Positions 35,796 to 44,505 of a stretch of 64,000 nt of DNA are shown in pieces. The translations under genes and the position numbers were made by a program. Where the stretch lies: NCBI GenBank assembly GCA_002298785.1, contig DBMR01000040.1, positions 93,601-157,600 of the forward strand. The letters are read 5' to 3'. The DNA comes from Verrucomicrobia subdivision 3 bacterium UBA693 (GTDB lineage: Bacteria > Verrucomicrobiota > Verrucomicrobiia > Limisphaerales > UBA8199). Each line of letters begins with the position of its first letter. Position 1 is the stretch's first letter. The notes below the pieces were generated by a model. That model saw only the letters and a list, made by a program, of their open reading frames with translations. It was not told the origin of the DNA and did no database searches.

Positions 35796-38204
35796 ATGAG
35801 TCCTTCAACCAGAATCAAACCCCTCAAATTGAGAGCCTGGGCGGCCATCGCAGGTTTCGCGACAGTCTTGGCTGTGCAGGGGGAAACAGCGAAAATCTCG
35901 GTTTCTGTGGACCAACCCGGCCACCGGATTTCGCCGACGCTTTGGGGCATTTTCTTCGAAGATATCAACAACTCCGCCGACGGGGGAATCTACCCGGAAC
36001 TGGTGCGCAACCGCTCATTCGAGGACGCTGCCCGGCCTGATAGCTGGCATTGTATCAACTCTGCGGGACGCAAGGACGCGGCTACGATCGATGAGAGCCG
36101 ACCGCTGAATCCCTTCAACCGACGTAGCCTGCGCGTACCGGTGGAGGGAGACTTCGTGCTCGAGAACGAGGGCTACTGGGGCATGAACGTCGTGCAAGGC
36201 GACACTTACGCGTTTAAGGTAGCAGCGCGCGCCGCGGATGGCTTCACCGGACCGATCACGGTCAAAGTTTTGAGTTCTACTGGTCAGCCCCTGGCCAGCG
36301 GATCCATTTCCGGAATCAGCGGCGATTGGAGGTACTATACCCTGGATTTGGTTCCGACCCTGAGCGAAGCCAAAGCCAAGCTGCAGATTTCCGGCAGCGG
36401 CCGTGGTTTTTTGTTCCTCGATATGGTCTCCCTCCTGCCGAAAAAGACGTGGAAGAACCACGGGCTGCGCATAGACCTTGCCGAATCCATTCACGCCCTG
36501 CAACCGGCATTCGTGCGTTTTCCGGGCGGCTGTTGGGTGGAAGGAGACGATCTTGCGCACATGAACCATTGGAAGCACACCATCGGCGCGATCGATACCC
36601 GCACTCCGCTCTGGAATATTTGGGGCTACTTCGCCACGCACGGCCTGGGATATCATGAATACCTGCAAATGTCCGAAGACCTTGGTGCGACCCCGTTGTT
36701 CGACATTAACGTCGGCATGTCCCATCGCGAAACCGTGCCTATGGACCGGATGGACCAATGGGTTCAGGACGCCCTGGATGCTCTCGAATATGCGAACGGG
36801 CCGACCAACTCGGTTTGGGGCGCACGCCGCGCCGCCTCCGGGCACCCTGCCCCGTTCAACCTGAGATACCTGGAGATCGGCAATGAGAACGGCGGCCCAG
36901 ACTACATTGCGCGCTGGCCGCTGTTCGTTAACGCCATCCGCGCGAAATACCCCGAAATCCAATTTATTGCGAATTCCGATCTGCGAGGCGGGCCCTACCC
37001 GAAAGCCCCGATGCCGGATATTGTCGATGAGCATTACTACGAGACCCCGGAGGCGTTCATGAAACGTGCGTCGCAATACGACACCTACGACCGCAACGGC
37101 CCGAAAATTTTTGTGGGCGAATATGCCGTGACCAAAAAATGCGGCCTGGGCAACCTCCGCGCCGCCCTGGGCGAGGCCGCGTTCATGACCGGCATGGAAC
37201 GAAATTCTGACCTCGTCATCATGGCCAGCTACGCGCCATTGTTCGTGAATCTGAACCACCGCGCCTGGAATCCCGACCTTATCAACTTCGACAGCTCACG
37301 GTGGTATGGTCTGCCCGGATATTATGTACAGCAGATGTTCGCGCAAAATCGTGGAGACTTAACGCTTCCCGTGCGTCTCGATGTCCCGCCAGCTGATGTC
37401 GAGCCGGCCCGTGGAATGATCGGTGTTGGAACCTGGAACACACAGGCTGAGTTCAAAGACATCAAAGTCACGGCGCCGGACGGCCGGGTTTTGTTCACCT
37501 CCAATTTCGCGGACGGAACCCGGAATTGGCAACTGCTGGGCGATGGACAATGGACCGTCGAGAACGGCGCTTTGAAACAGACCGCCCAGAAGGAGTTCGT
37601 TCGCGCCTTGGCCGGGGACCGGACTTGGACGAACTACACCCTGACGCTCAAGGCGCGTAAATTGGGGGGACGAGAAGGATTCCTGGTGCTGTTTCACATC
37701 GGCGACAAGGAAGACCGTACCTGGTGGAACCTGGGCGGTTGGAACAATACCCAAAATGCGCTCGAATTGGGCGGCGTGACGGACCCTAAGCCAGGCCGGA
37801 TTGAGACGGGCCGCTGGTATGACATTCGGGTAGAAATCGTGGGAAACCGGGTGAAATGCTTCCTGGACAATCAACTCGTGCATGAGGTGGTCGACGTGGC
37901 TCCTGATAAAATTGCCAGCCTCTATGCCTGTGCCGCAAAAGATGAACGCACCGGGGACGTCATCCTCAAAGTGGTGAACGTGAACCCTAAACCAATGGAA
38001 ACACAAATTTTCCTCGACGGCGCAAATTTGACCGGCCAGGGAACAGCAACCGTGTTAAGCTCCGCCAGTGGCACGGATGAGAATTCACTGGAAAACCCCA
38101 CCAAAGTTTCGCCGAAAACGGAATCGGTAAAAATGCTCGGCACTACTGTCACACGGCAGTTCCCCGGAAATTCGTTCACCATCCTGCGTCTCAAAACCAG
38201 ATGA
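35796..38204 (+). CDS. Secreted multi-domain GH51 alpha-L-arabinofuranosidase
   Basis: An 802-residue enzyme starting at the ATG at 35796, with a signal peptide ending about residue 29. A CBM4/9-like beta domain lies at about 95-215. The TIM barrel holds the acid/base Glu364 in YLEIGNENGG and the nucleophile Glu442 in KIFVGEYAV. A laminin-G/concanavalin-like domain is inserted near residues 555-710 (VLFTSNFADGTRNWQLLGDGQ to VKCFLDNQLVHEV), and the all-beta C-terminal domain continues after it. It frees arabinose outside the cytoplasm, which the downstream symporter can import and AraA can isomerise. It lies in the araA operon, 34 bases before the symporter start. Confidence 0.93.
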   Translation: MSPSTRIKPLKLRAWAAIAGFATVLAVQGETAKISVSVDQPGHRISPTLWGIFFEDINNSADGGIYPELVRNRSFEDAARPDSWHCINSAGRKDAATIDESRPLNPFNRRSLRVPVEGDFVLENEGYWGMNVVQGDTYAFKVAARAADGFTGPITVKVLSSTGQPLASGSISGISGDWRYYTLDLVPTLSEAKAKLQISGSGRGFLFLDMVSLLPKKTWKNHGLRIDLAESIHALQPAFVRFPGGCWVEGDDLAHMNHWKHTIGAIDTRTPLWNIWGYFATHGLGYHEYLQMSEDLGATPLFDINVGMSHRETVPMDRMDQWVQDALDALEYANGPTNSVWGARRAASGHPAPFNLRYLEIGNENGGPDYIARWPLFVNAIRAKYPEIQFIANSDLRGGPYPKAPMPDIVDEHYYETPEAFMKRASQYDTYDRNGPKIFVGEYAVTKKCGLGNLRAALGEAAFMTGMERNSDLVIMASYAPLFVNLNHRAWNPDLINFDSSRWYGLPGYYVQQMFAQNRGDLTLPVRLDVPPADVEPARGMIGVGTWNTQAEFKDIKVTAPDGRVLFTSNFADGTRNWQLLGDGQWTVENGALKQTAQKEFVRALAGDRTWTNYTLTLKARKLGGREGFLVLFHIGDKEDRTWWNLGGWNNTQNALELGGVTDPKPGRIETGRWYDIRVEIVGNRVKCFLDNQLVHEVVDVAPDKIASLYACAAKDERTGDVILKVVNVNPKPMETQIFLDGANLTGQGTATVLSSASGTDENSLENPTKVSPKTESVKMLGTTVTRQFPGNSFTILRLKTR

Positions 38205-38238
38205 GGTGTCATGCAGGTTTCAAGCACCCAATAAATAT

Positions 38239-40041
38239 ATGATCCACCCTACCCCCTTGCTCGCCGCGGCTGGCGGAACCACCCTGACCGGTCTTGACTG
38301 GCTAGCTATCGTCCTCTACTTCGGAGTCCTCTTAACGGTGGCCTGGACCGCCATCACCAAGGAAAAGGACACCGCCGCTGACTATTTCCTGGCTGGTCGC
38401 AACCTGAGTTGGTGGATCATCGGCGCCTCCATTTTTGCCTCCAACATTGGCTCCGAACATATCGTCGGCCTGGCCGGCTCCGGAGCGAAGGACGGCGTGG
38501 CACTGGCGCACTACGAGCTGCATGCCTGGTGTCTGCTGGTGCTGGCGTGGGTGTTCGTACCGTTTTACGCTCGCTCGCTCGTATTTACGATGCCGGAGTT
38601 CTTGGAAAAGCGGTTCTGCACCAAGTCCCGCTACGTCCTGTCTATCTCGTCTCTGCTCACCTTCATCGTGTCCAAAATCGCGGTCGGCATCTTTGCCGGA
38701 GGCGTGGTGTTCGGCACGTTGCTGCCAGAGTTGAGCCTGAACCTGGGGGCTGTCCACCTTGACAGTTTCTGGATCGGTTCCATCGCCGTCATCATCCTGA
38801 CCGGTCTCTACACCATGCTGGGTGGCATGCGGGCGGTAGCTTACAACGACGCGGTGCAAGTCATCGTGCTGATTTGTGGATCCGCACTGCTGACGATTTA
38901 CGGGTTGGTCAAACTGGGCGGATGGCAGGAGCTCAAGACCATCTGCGGTTCCGATATGTTCAATCTCTGGAAACCGCTGGTTCCCGCCGGACAGGTTGCA
39001 ACCTGGGCGCCGGTGAAGGAAATGGACGCCGCTGGCAACGTGGTAAAACAAGCGTGGTATTTCAACGGCAACTTCCCGTGGCTCGGCATGGCGATCTGCG
39101 CGCCGGTAATCGGTTTATGGTATTGGTGCACGGACCAATACATCGTGCAGCGCGCGCTGGGCGCGCCCAACGAAAAGGTGGCGCGTCAGGGCTCCATCTT
39201 CGCCGCCTTCCTCAAATTGTTCCCGGTCTACCTCTTCATCATCCCCGGCTTGATTTGTTATGCGCTGGCCAAGAGCGGAAAAATCCCCGCCTTAACCGAA
39301 GCGTTCAACCAACCGAACGGCTCACAAGGCGCCTTTCCTTTGCTTGTCCAGCATCTCCTGCCCCCGGGTCTGCGCGGCATCGTTGTCGCTGGTTTGCTTT
39401 CCGCCCTGATGGGTTCGCTCGCGGGCGTATTTAATGCCTGCTCCACGCTCTTCACCGTCGACATCTACCAAAAGCTGCGCCCGATGGCCTCCCAGCACGA
39501 AATTGTCCGCATGGGCCGAATCGCCACTGCCGTAATGATTGCCATCGCCATGGCCTGGATACCCGTCGTCAAAGGCGCCCACGGCCTCTACAATTACCTG
39601 CAATCCATCCAAAGTTATCTCGCCCCGCCCATTTTTGTCGTGTTCTTCTTTGGTGTGTTTTGGAAACGACTCAACGCCGCCGGCTGCCTCTGGGCCATGA
39701 TTATTGGCTTTATCGTCGGCGTGTTCCGCATGTTGGTGGACACCCCGTGCACGTTGAATCCAGACTTTCATTACCCGGATGGCTCATTTTTCTGGATCGT
39801 CAACAACATCAATTTCCAATATTTTAGCATCCTCATCACGATCATCTCCGCTTTGGTCATGGTTATCTTCAGCTACCTGACCCCACCGCCGGATGAGGCC
39901 CAGATCAAAGGCCTGACCTTTGCTACTGCCTCCGCCGAAGACAAGGCTCGGACCCGTGACAGCTGGGGCCGGAATGAAGTCCTGGCGTCGCTCGCAATCC
40001 TCGCCTGCATCCTGTTTGCGTATATTTACTTTCGCGGCTGA
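38239..40041 (+). CDS. Sodium/solute symporter (SSS, SGLT-like), probable arabinose importer
   Basis: A 600-residue protein with about 13-14 membrane helices. The start at 38239 is chosen because the hydrophobic run begins soon after it (MIHPTPLLAAAGGTTL). DYFLAGRNLSWWIIGASIFASNIGSEHIVGLAGSG is the SGLT signature, and later GLWYWCTDQYIVQRALGA and GLLSALMGSLAGVFNACSTLFTVDIY are conserved in sugar members. It is the third gene of the araA, GH51, symporter run. The neighbours suggest L-arabinose, or an arabinose-containing sugar, as cargo; sodium coupling is inferred from the family. Confidence 0.92.
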   Translation: MIHPTPLLAAAGGTTLTGLDWLAIVLYFGVLLTVAWTAITKEKDTAADYFLAGRNLSWWIIGASIFASNIGSEHIVGLAGSGAKDGVALAHYELHAWCLLVLAWVFVPFYARSLVFTMPEFLEKRFCTKSRYVLSISSLLTFIVSKIAVGIFAGGVVFGTLLPELSLNLGAVHLDSFWIGSIAVIILTGLYTMLGGMRAVAYNDAVQVIVLICGSALLTIYGLVKLGGWQELKTICGSDMFNLWKPLVPAGQVATWAPVKEMDAAGNVVKQAWYFNGNFPWLGMAICAPVIGLWYWCTDQYIVQRALGAPNEKVARQGSIFAAFLKLFPVYLFIIPGLICYALAKSGKIPALTEAFNQPNGSQGAFPLLVQHLLPPGLRGIVVAGLLSALMGSLAGVFNACSTLFTVDIYQKLRPMASQHEIVRMGRIATAVMIAIAMAWIPVVKGAHGLYNYLQSIQSYLAPPIFVVFFFGVFWKRLNAAGCLWAMIIGFIVGVFRMLVDTPCTLNPDFHYPDGSFFWIVNNINFQYFSILITIISALVMVIFSYLTPPPDEAQIKGLTFATASAEDKARTRDSWGRNEVLASLAILACILFAYIYFRG

Positions 40042-40232
40042 GCAACCCTGTTATCGCTTTTTCACTGTTATGACGGAGGCCAATCCGGACTCGGAATCGG
40101 CCAGAACGATAGCCACGCGGATACTTGGCTGAATGAGGTCAACGCGAGCGGCGGCTTTGCCCTCAATCCGGAGGTTCACACCCGGGTGAAAGTGATCGCC
40201 GGTGCGGAATATGCCCCCAAGGTGAGCAACAA

Positions 40233-41672
40233 TCATTGCCCTTTGTGATTAGCCGGGGCGGTCCACGCGGCAGGCTTTGGCCTGTCCACCCACAGCGGAG
40301 CAGTATCTCCAAATTGCTTTTGTTGCCTGGCCAACAAGGTCATCAACTCCTTGACCTTCCCCTTCTGCGCAGGATTGTCGGCGAGATTGGTCGTCTCCTG
40401 GGGATCATTCTTTAGGTCAAACAATTGGGTCTTGTCCACTTGCGGATAGCGAATGAGTTTCCAGCGTTCGTCGCGGACAGCGCGTTGGACATTCGTATGC
40501 ACCATCCATTGGCGTTGATATGCGAACATCAAATGCCGGCGGGCAGGCGTAGCGCGGTTCTCCAAGGTTGCGTTGAACGGAAAGCCCTCGCTGGTCTGAG
40601 GCGCCGGGACGCCACAGAGTCGACCGAGCGTGGGAAAAACATCAAACAGGTAGCACATCGCCTCGGTGGTCTGGTTCTTTGGGATGCCCGGACCAGCGAT
40701 GATTAGAGGCACCCGGACAGAGTCGTACTCGTAAAGATTCTGCTTCCCAATGAGGCCGTGGCTGCCGCATGCCACGCCAGAATCGGCACTGAAAACGATG
40801 ATCGTATTCGTCGCCAATGGTGAATTGTACAGCGCGTCCAGCACCCGGCCGACCTGCGCGTCGAGATACGAAACATACCGATAATAACCGGCAAGGTAGG
40901 CGCGCACGGTTTCCGGCGTACGCGGCCAGGGCAGCAACAATTCGTCGCGGACCGTCATTTCGCCGTTGTCCCACGGGTGTTGCGGCAGGAAATTCGCCGG
41001 CAGCGGTATTCGGGCTGGATCGTATCGAATTGGAAAATTTTCTGGCACGATGTGCGGATCGTGCGGCGCGTCAAACGCCACGTAGCAAAGAAACGGGGCA
41101 TTCTGAGGTTGTCGGATGAAACGGATGGCTTCGTCCGCAAACACTTCGCAGGCGTGCCTCGCAGAAAGGGTCGGTTTGGTGAGGCGTCCATCCACCAGAT
41201 CGCTCAGCTTGGCCTTCAGCGGATCGGTCATGCCCCCGGCGAAAACCGACCGCGCCTGCTGGAAACAACGCGGCAAGGACTCCTCCCCGTTGTGCCACTT
41301 CCCGCTCATGAAAGTCGTGTACCCTGCGCGGCCAAAAGCTGCCGGCCAGGTATCATCGCGCCTGAGCTTCTCGTCGATCCGGAACATCGAGCGGCCAGAG
41401 AGCAGCATCGCGCGCGAAGGGACACAGGTGGCACCGTTCATACCGCCCTGCATATACGCGCGCGTGAACGACAATCCAGACCGCGTCAACCGATCAAGGT
41501 TCGGCGTCTGAATCACGGGATTACCGAGCGCCGCGATCGTGTCGGCCCGCTGATCATCCGAAAAGAGAAAGAGCACATTCGGCCTGGCGTTAGGTTTCAG
41601 CACATCGGCGGCATGGGCCGCCCAGATAAAGCCCAGCGCCAGAATCGTGAAGATAAAAAATGACCGCTTCAT
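40233..41672 (-). CDS. Type I sulfatase, secreted
   Basis: A 479-residue secreted sulfatase with a signal peptide (FFIFTILALGFIWAAHA). The FGly motif CVPSR starts at Cys83; this Cys would be oxidised to formylglycine. PNVLFLFSDDQRADT near residue 31 carries the metal-binding Asp pair and KWHNGEE, FDAPHDPHIVPENF and VVFSADSG-like stretches follow. It removes sulfate esters from glycans or other substrates. It faces the araA operon, its stop 192 bases from the symporter stop, and its start is about 170 bases from the truncated tRNA-Tyr. No anaerobic or aerobic maturase is visible in this window. Confidence 0.92.
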   Translation of the reverse strand: MKRSFFIFTILALGFIWAAHAADVLKPNARPNVLFLFSDDQRADTIAALGNPVIQTPNLDRLTRSGLSFTRAYMQGGMNGATCVPSRAMLLSGRSMFRIDEKLRRDDTWPAAFGRAGYTTFMSGKWHNGEESLPRCFQQARSVFAGGMTDPLKAKLSDLVDGRLTKPTLSARHACEVFADEAIRFIRQPQNAPFLCYVAFDAPHDPHIVPENFPIRYDPARIPLPANFLPQHPWDNGEMTVRDELLLPWPRTPETVRAYLAGYYRYVSYLDAQVGRVLDALYNSPLATNTIIVFSADSGVACGSHGLIGKQNLYEYDSVRVPLIIAGPGIPKNQTTEAMCYLFDVFPTLGRLCGVPAPQTSEGFPFNATLENRATPARRHLMFAYQRQWMVHTNVQRAVRDERWKLIRYPQVDKTQLFDLKNDPQETTNLADNPAQKGKVKELMTLLARQQKQFGDTAPLWVDRPKPAAWTAPANHKGQ

Positions 41673-41841
41673 AGTTAGCCGGCTTCAAACTCGCACACAC
41701 GGAACCGGAGCCGATTTCATGGGTTAATCGGTAAGGAACTCAAAGTCAACTGATCGTGAAACCAGGCCACGCCCGGGACAAATCCTGAAGATCCTGGAAT
41801 TGGTGTGTGCGAACTGCGGTTAGCGGTTGATTGGAGAGTGG

Positions 41842-41897
41842 TGGTAGGAGAAGGATTCGAACCTTCGTAGGCGTAAGCCAGCAGATTTACAGTCTGC
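41842..41897 (-). tRNA. Truncated tRNA-Tyr(GUA) 3' half, putative attachment site
   Basis: On the minus strand this reads as a complete anticodon arm with GTA anticodon (GCAGACTGTAAATCTGC), a long variable arm, a T-arm (GAAGGTTCGAATCCTTC) and the 3' acceptor strand TCCTACC plus A. The acceptor 5' strand and D-arm are absent: the sequence beyond 41897 is AT-rich and unrelated. Breakage exactly at the anticodon arm next to an integrase gene is the usual mark of a tyrosine-recombinase attachment site. CCA is not encoded. Confidence 0.85.
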
Positions 41898-42013
41898 TTT
41901 TATATGCATATTTCCAGCTATTTTGTAATACTGCTATCTTTTTGCTTTTCTTTCCAGCATTCAGCTGCATAATTGCTGGCATGCTGCGGAATCGAACTGC
42001 ATAGAAGGCAAAC

Positions 42014-43333
42014 ATGAAACATCGAACAGGTCACTTGCTGAAAAGGGGTGAGAGCTACTATGTCGCTTGGAAGGTGAATGGCAAACCGTTCATGAAAGCG
42101 TTACGCACGGTGGACGGGCAACGGATCACCAACAAGCGTGAGGCCGAGCAGGCGAAAAACGTATTTATGGCGCCTTTCGCCGTTGCAACCGAGACTCAGG
42201 CGCTGACGGCTCTCCAAACCCGCCTGGGAGAGTTGAGGACTGAACTTGCACACTGGGATGATCAGCAAAACCCTCCGCTGACGATCGCTCAAGTCTGGTC
42301 GGCCTTCCTAGCTTCGTCAAATCGCCCCGATAGCGGCGTGAACACTCTGTATCAATACGAATGTCAGTGGGGGAGGTTTACCAATTGGGTGAAGGAGAAT
42401 CACCCTGAATTTATCACACTCAGAGAAATTACTAGGCCGATTGCCGAAGAATACGCGGCCAATTTGAGTAATGGCGGCTTGAGTCCGAACACTTACAATA
42501 AGCACCTGGGATTGTTAACGCTACTTTTCCGAGTACTGAAGGATAAAGCCCGGTTGGTCGAAAACCCGTGGGAAATAATACAGCGTAAGCGTCTCGTGAC
42601 ACACAGCCGACGCGAATTGACCGTTGAGGAGTTGCGCAAGGTGTGCCAAAGCGCGGACGGTGAGTTGCGGGTGATGCTGGCCCTCGGGGTCTATTCCGGG
42701 CTTCGATTAGGGGATTGCGCCACACTGCGATGGGGTGAAGTCGACTTGGCCAGGGATCTTATCCGGCGTATACCGAATAAAACGGCTCGCACTAAACCTC
42801 ATGCGGTCCATGTGCCAATTCATCCCAGTCTGAAAGCGATGCTTGTGGCGATCCCAGCGGCAAACCGTGGCATGTATGTGTTGCCTGGAATGGCCGCTCT
42901 TTACATCAAACGGATTGACGCGGTTACCGATAAGGTGCAGGCCCATTTCAAAGCGTGCGGCGTTACTATCTGGAAATCTGGCACTGGACCGAGATCCAAT
43001 AAAGGCGGTCGGGCAGTAATCGAAGTGGGCTTTCATTCGCTCCGTCACAGTTTCGTGAGCCTGTGTCGAGCCAATAATGCACCGCTTGCTGTGGTTGAGT
43101 CAATCGTAGGCCACAGTACTCCTGCCATGACCCGACATTATACGCACGTCGGTGAGGTAGCGGCGAGCGCGGCCGTGGCGTTACTTCCAGCAGTCCTAGA
43201 TGATGCAAAAACCGAAACGCCAAAACGCAAGCCAGAGACTGTACTGGCGCAAATCCGCGGTTTGGTTGAAGCAATAACGGGAAAGAACTGGAAACGCCAA
43301 AAAGCCACCTTGCTATCCCTGCTATCAGCGTAA
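42014..43333 (+). CDS. Tyrosine site-specific recombinase (integrase)
   Basis: A 439-residue integrase. An AP2/Arm-type N-terminus (HLLKRGESYYVAWKVNGKPFMKAL) is followed by a coiled linker, a SAM-like core-binding domain (about 90-190) and the catalytic domain. Active-site residues are Arg231 in SGLRLGDC, His341 and Arg344 in HSLRHSF, His367 in GHSTPAMT and Tyr376 in TRHYTHVG; a Lys near 261 is a candidate for the beta-hairpin Lys. It lies 117 bases from the tRNA-Tyr fragment and drives integration of the element to its right. The stop is 18 bases from the stop of the convergent repressor. Confidence 0.93.
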   Translation: MKHRTGHLLKRGESYYVAWKVNGKPFMKALRTVDGQRITNKREAEQAKNVFMAPFAVATETQALTALQTRLGELRTELAHWDDQQNPPLTIAQVWSAFLASSNRPDSGVNTLYQYECQWGRFTNWVKENHPEFITLREITRPIAEEYAANLSNGGLSPNTYNKHLGLLTLLFRVLKDKARLVENPWEIIQRKRLVTHSRRELTVEELRKVCQSADGELRVMLALGVYSGLRLGDCATLRWGEVDLARDLIRRIPNKTARTKPHAVHVPIHPSLKAMLVAIPAANRGMYVLPGMAALYIKRIDAVTDKVQAHFKACGVTIWKSGTGPRSNKGGRAVIEVGFHSLRHSFVSLCRANNAPLAVVESIVGHSTPAMTRHYTHVGEVAASAAVALLPAVLDDAKTETPKRKPETVLAQIRGLVEAITGKNWKRQKATLLSLLSA

Positions 43334-43351
43334 GTCGGTTTGGTACCAATG

Positions 43352-43984
43352 TCAGGTGAGACGTGCCCGGTATGTCGCGTGTTTGGCATTGAGGGAAACC
43401 GGGCGGTGGCGAACGATTTGATCAAGTTTAATGCGAAACTGCCTTGCTTGAGCACGGGCCGTTGCCATGAAAGCTTTGCCAGCAGCTTGCCTCAGAAATA
43501 TCGAAACTGCGGCAGCTTCCCGATCAAGCCGGGGTATTTCCAATTCAGCTGCGATTTTCCCAAAAGCAATAGCGACTCGCGACTCCGCAAGTTGAAGTCG
43601 TTTGTGCTGGATGCCGGTCAGTAGTATCCGGGCAAGGCGATCCATGTTTATTAGGAAGTAGCGTCTGCAAAGCTCTGCCTCCCATTCTATCGAAGAGGCG
43701 TCCATTTGCTCAGCCTGCTTCCTTAGATAGTCGCCCGGCGTCCAACGCCTGGAAGAAAGCATAATCGGAGACTGTGGACCGCTCCCTAAGAGCCAACCGA
43801 TGCCGACACCAGTTTGCTGCGCGAGGCGAAGAGCGTAGGCGTATGTCAATTCTCGCTCACATGATTCCCATTTCTTAACCATGGCTTTTGAACATCCGGC
43901 GAGATCCGCAAATCGCTGCTGAGTGACACCGTGAGGACGTAATGCGTGCCGCAGCAGGCCGATTCGCGTTGTTGGTTTTTTCAT
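43352..43984 (-). CDS. XRE-family repressor of the integrated element
   Basis: A 210-residue protein. The helix-turn-helix spans about residues 8-66 (TQQRFADLAGCSKAMVKKWESCERELTYAYALRLAQQTG), and GIGWLLGSG follows as in phage repressors. The C-terminal 140 residues are helical and unrecognised; I see no LexA/CI-type Ser-Lys protease pair. It is transcribed towards the integrase and divergently from an excisionase-like gene. A perfect palindrome sits three bases from its start codon, so autoregulation is very likely. Confidence 0.85.
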   Translation of the reverse strand: MKKPTTRIGLLRHALRPHGVTQQRFADLAGCSKAMVKKWESCERELTYAYALRLAQQTGVGIGWLLGSGPQSPIMLSSRRWTPGDYLRKQAEQMDASSIEWEAELCRRYFLINMDRLARILLTGIQHKRLQLAESRVAIAFGKIAAELEIPRLDREAAAVSIFLRQAAGKAFMATARAQARQFRIKLDQIVRHRPVSLNAKHATYRARLT

Positions 43985-43986
43985 TC

Positions 43987-44010
43987 AAAAAGTATACAAG
44001 TATACTTTTT
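43987..44010. promoter_or_regulatory. Perfect 24-bp palindromic operator
   Basis: Arms AAAAAGTATAC and GTATACTTTTT flank a central AA, so the arms match perfectly as inverted repeats. The inner GTATAC blocks are also direct repeats, eight bases apart. It lies between the divergent repressor and excisionase-like genes and overlaps the promoter of the repressor. It is the obvious binding site for the XRE protein. Confidence 0.8.
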
Positions 44011-44019
44011 TCGATTCAA
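43991..44019 (-). promoter_or_regulatory. Sigma-70-type promoter of the repressor, apparently leaderless
   Basis: On the minus strand a TTGAAT box (44019-44014) and a TATACT box (43996-43991) are 17 bases apart. Six bases separate the -10 box from the repressor ATG, so a start 7 bases downstream would fall on the A of the start codon at 43984. The -10 box lies inside the operator. A symmetrical TATACT on the plus strand (44001-44006) could serve the divergent gene. Confidence 0.55.
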
Positions 44020-44061
44020 CTGTATTCCATTAACTAGAGCTTGGTGCAATACTGTTCCCGT

Positions 44062-44370
44062 ATGATGACGACAACGACCGAAATTATTAGAGCCAGCTTA
44101 CGAGCCGATCCGAGTATTACGTCGACTGAACGGAACCGATTGCTGGCCACAATCCGTAGCGGAGGAATAGTGAACGGCCCTCGGGTTGTTGCTAGCGAGC
44201 CAAAAATTGTTCGCTTCAAACACGCCGCCGCCTGTCTCTCCTGCACCACGAGGCAGATCGCCAAGCTTTGCAGCGAGGGCTCTCTCGTCCGCGCAACACT
44301 CCCAGGACGGAAGCGTGCCTTTGGCGTGACGAATGAATCGCTCGCCGCGCTGGTGGAGCGCGTCGTGTAG
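44062..44370 (+). CDS. Excisionase/AlpA-like small HTH protein
   Basis: A 102-residue protein from the ATG at 44062 (a TTG at 44041 would add seven residues). The C-terminal half has a MerR/excisionase-like helix-turn-helix: KIVRFKHAAACLSCTTRQIAKLCSEGSLVRATLPGRKRAFGVTNESLAALVER. It is divergent from the XRE repressor and is the first gene to the right of the operator. Likely roles are directing excision or activating the replication genes that follow; both are inferred from position. Confidence 0.65.
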   Translation: MMTTTTEIIRASLRADPSITSTERNRLLATIRSGGIVNGPRVVASEPKIVRFKHAAACLSCTTRQIAKLCSEGSLVRATLPGRKRAFGVTNESLAALVERVV

Positions 44371-44437
44371 GTCCGGTGCACTCGGTGCCCAAGCACATGA
44401 TTGCATCACCAAGCATGGAAAGCATCGATCATAGATG

Positions 44438-44468
44438 GCCAGTCAGCGGCAACACGCTGCTGACTGGC
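44438..44468. other. Hairpin beside AT-rich DNA, terminator or replication origin
   Basis: Arms GCCAGTCAGC (44438-44447) and GCTGACTGGC (44459-44468) are perfect inverted repeats around an 11-base loop. TAATATATATTATG follows at once. It lies in the 135-base gap between the excisionase-like gene and the DnaB-like gene, so it could end transcription of the first or mark the origin used by the second. Confidence 0.5.
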
Positions 44469-44505
44469 TAATATATATTATGAGTAGTGAACACTAGTTG
44501 ATCAG

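Noticed and set aside
36015..37259. 414-codon open frame on the - strand
   Set aside because: It is antisense to the GH51 catalytic domain, whose two catalytic Glu motifs are intact.
40051..40232. Short frames between the symporter and the sulfatase
   Set aside because: They read as plausible peptides on either strand but have no start context or family; treated as intergenic.
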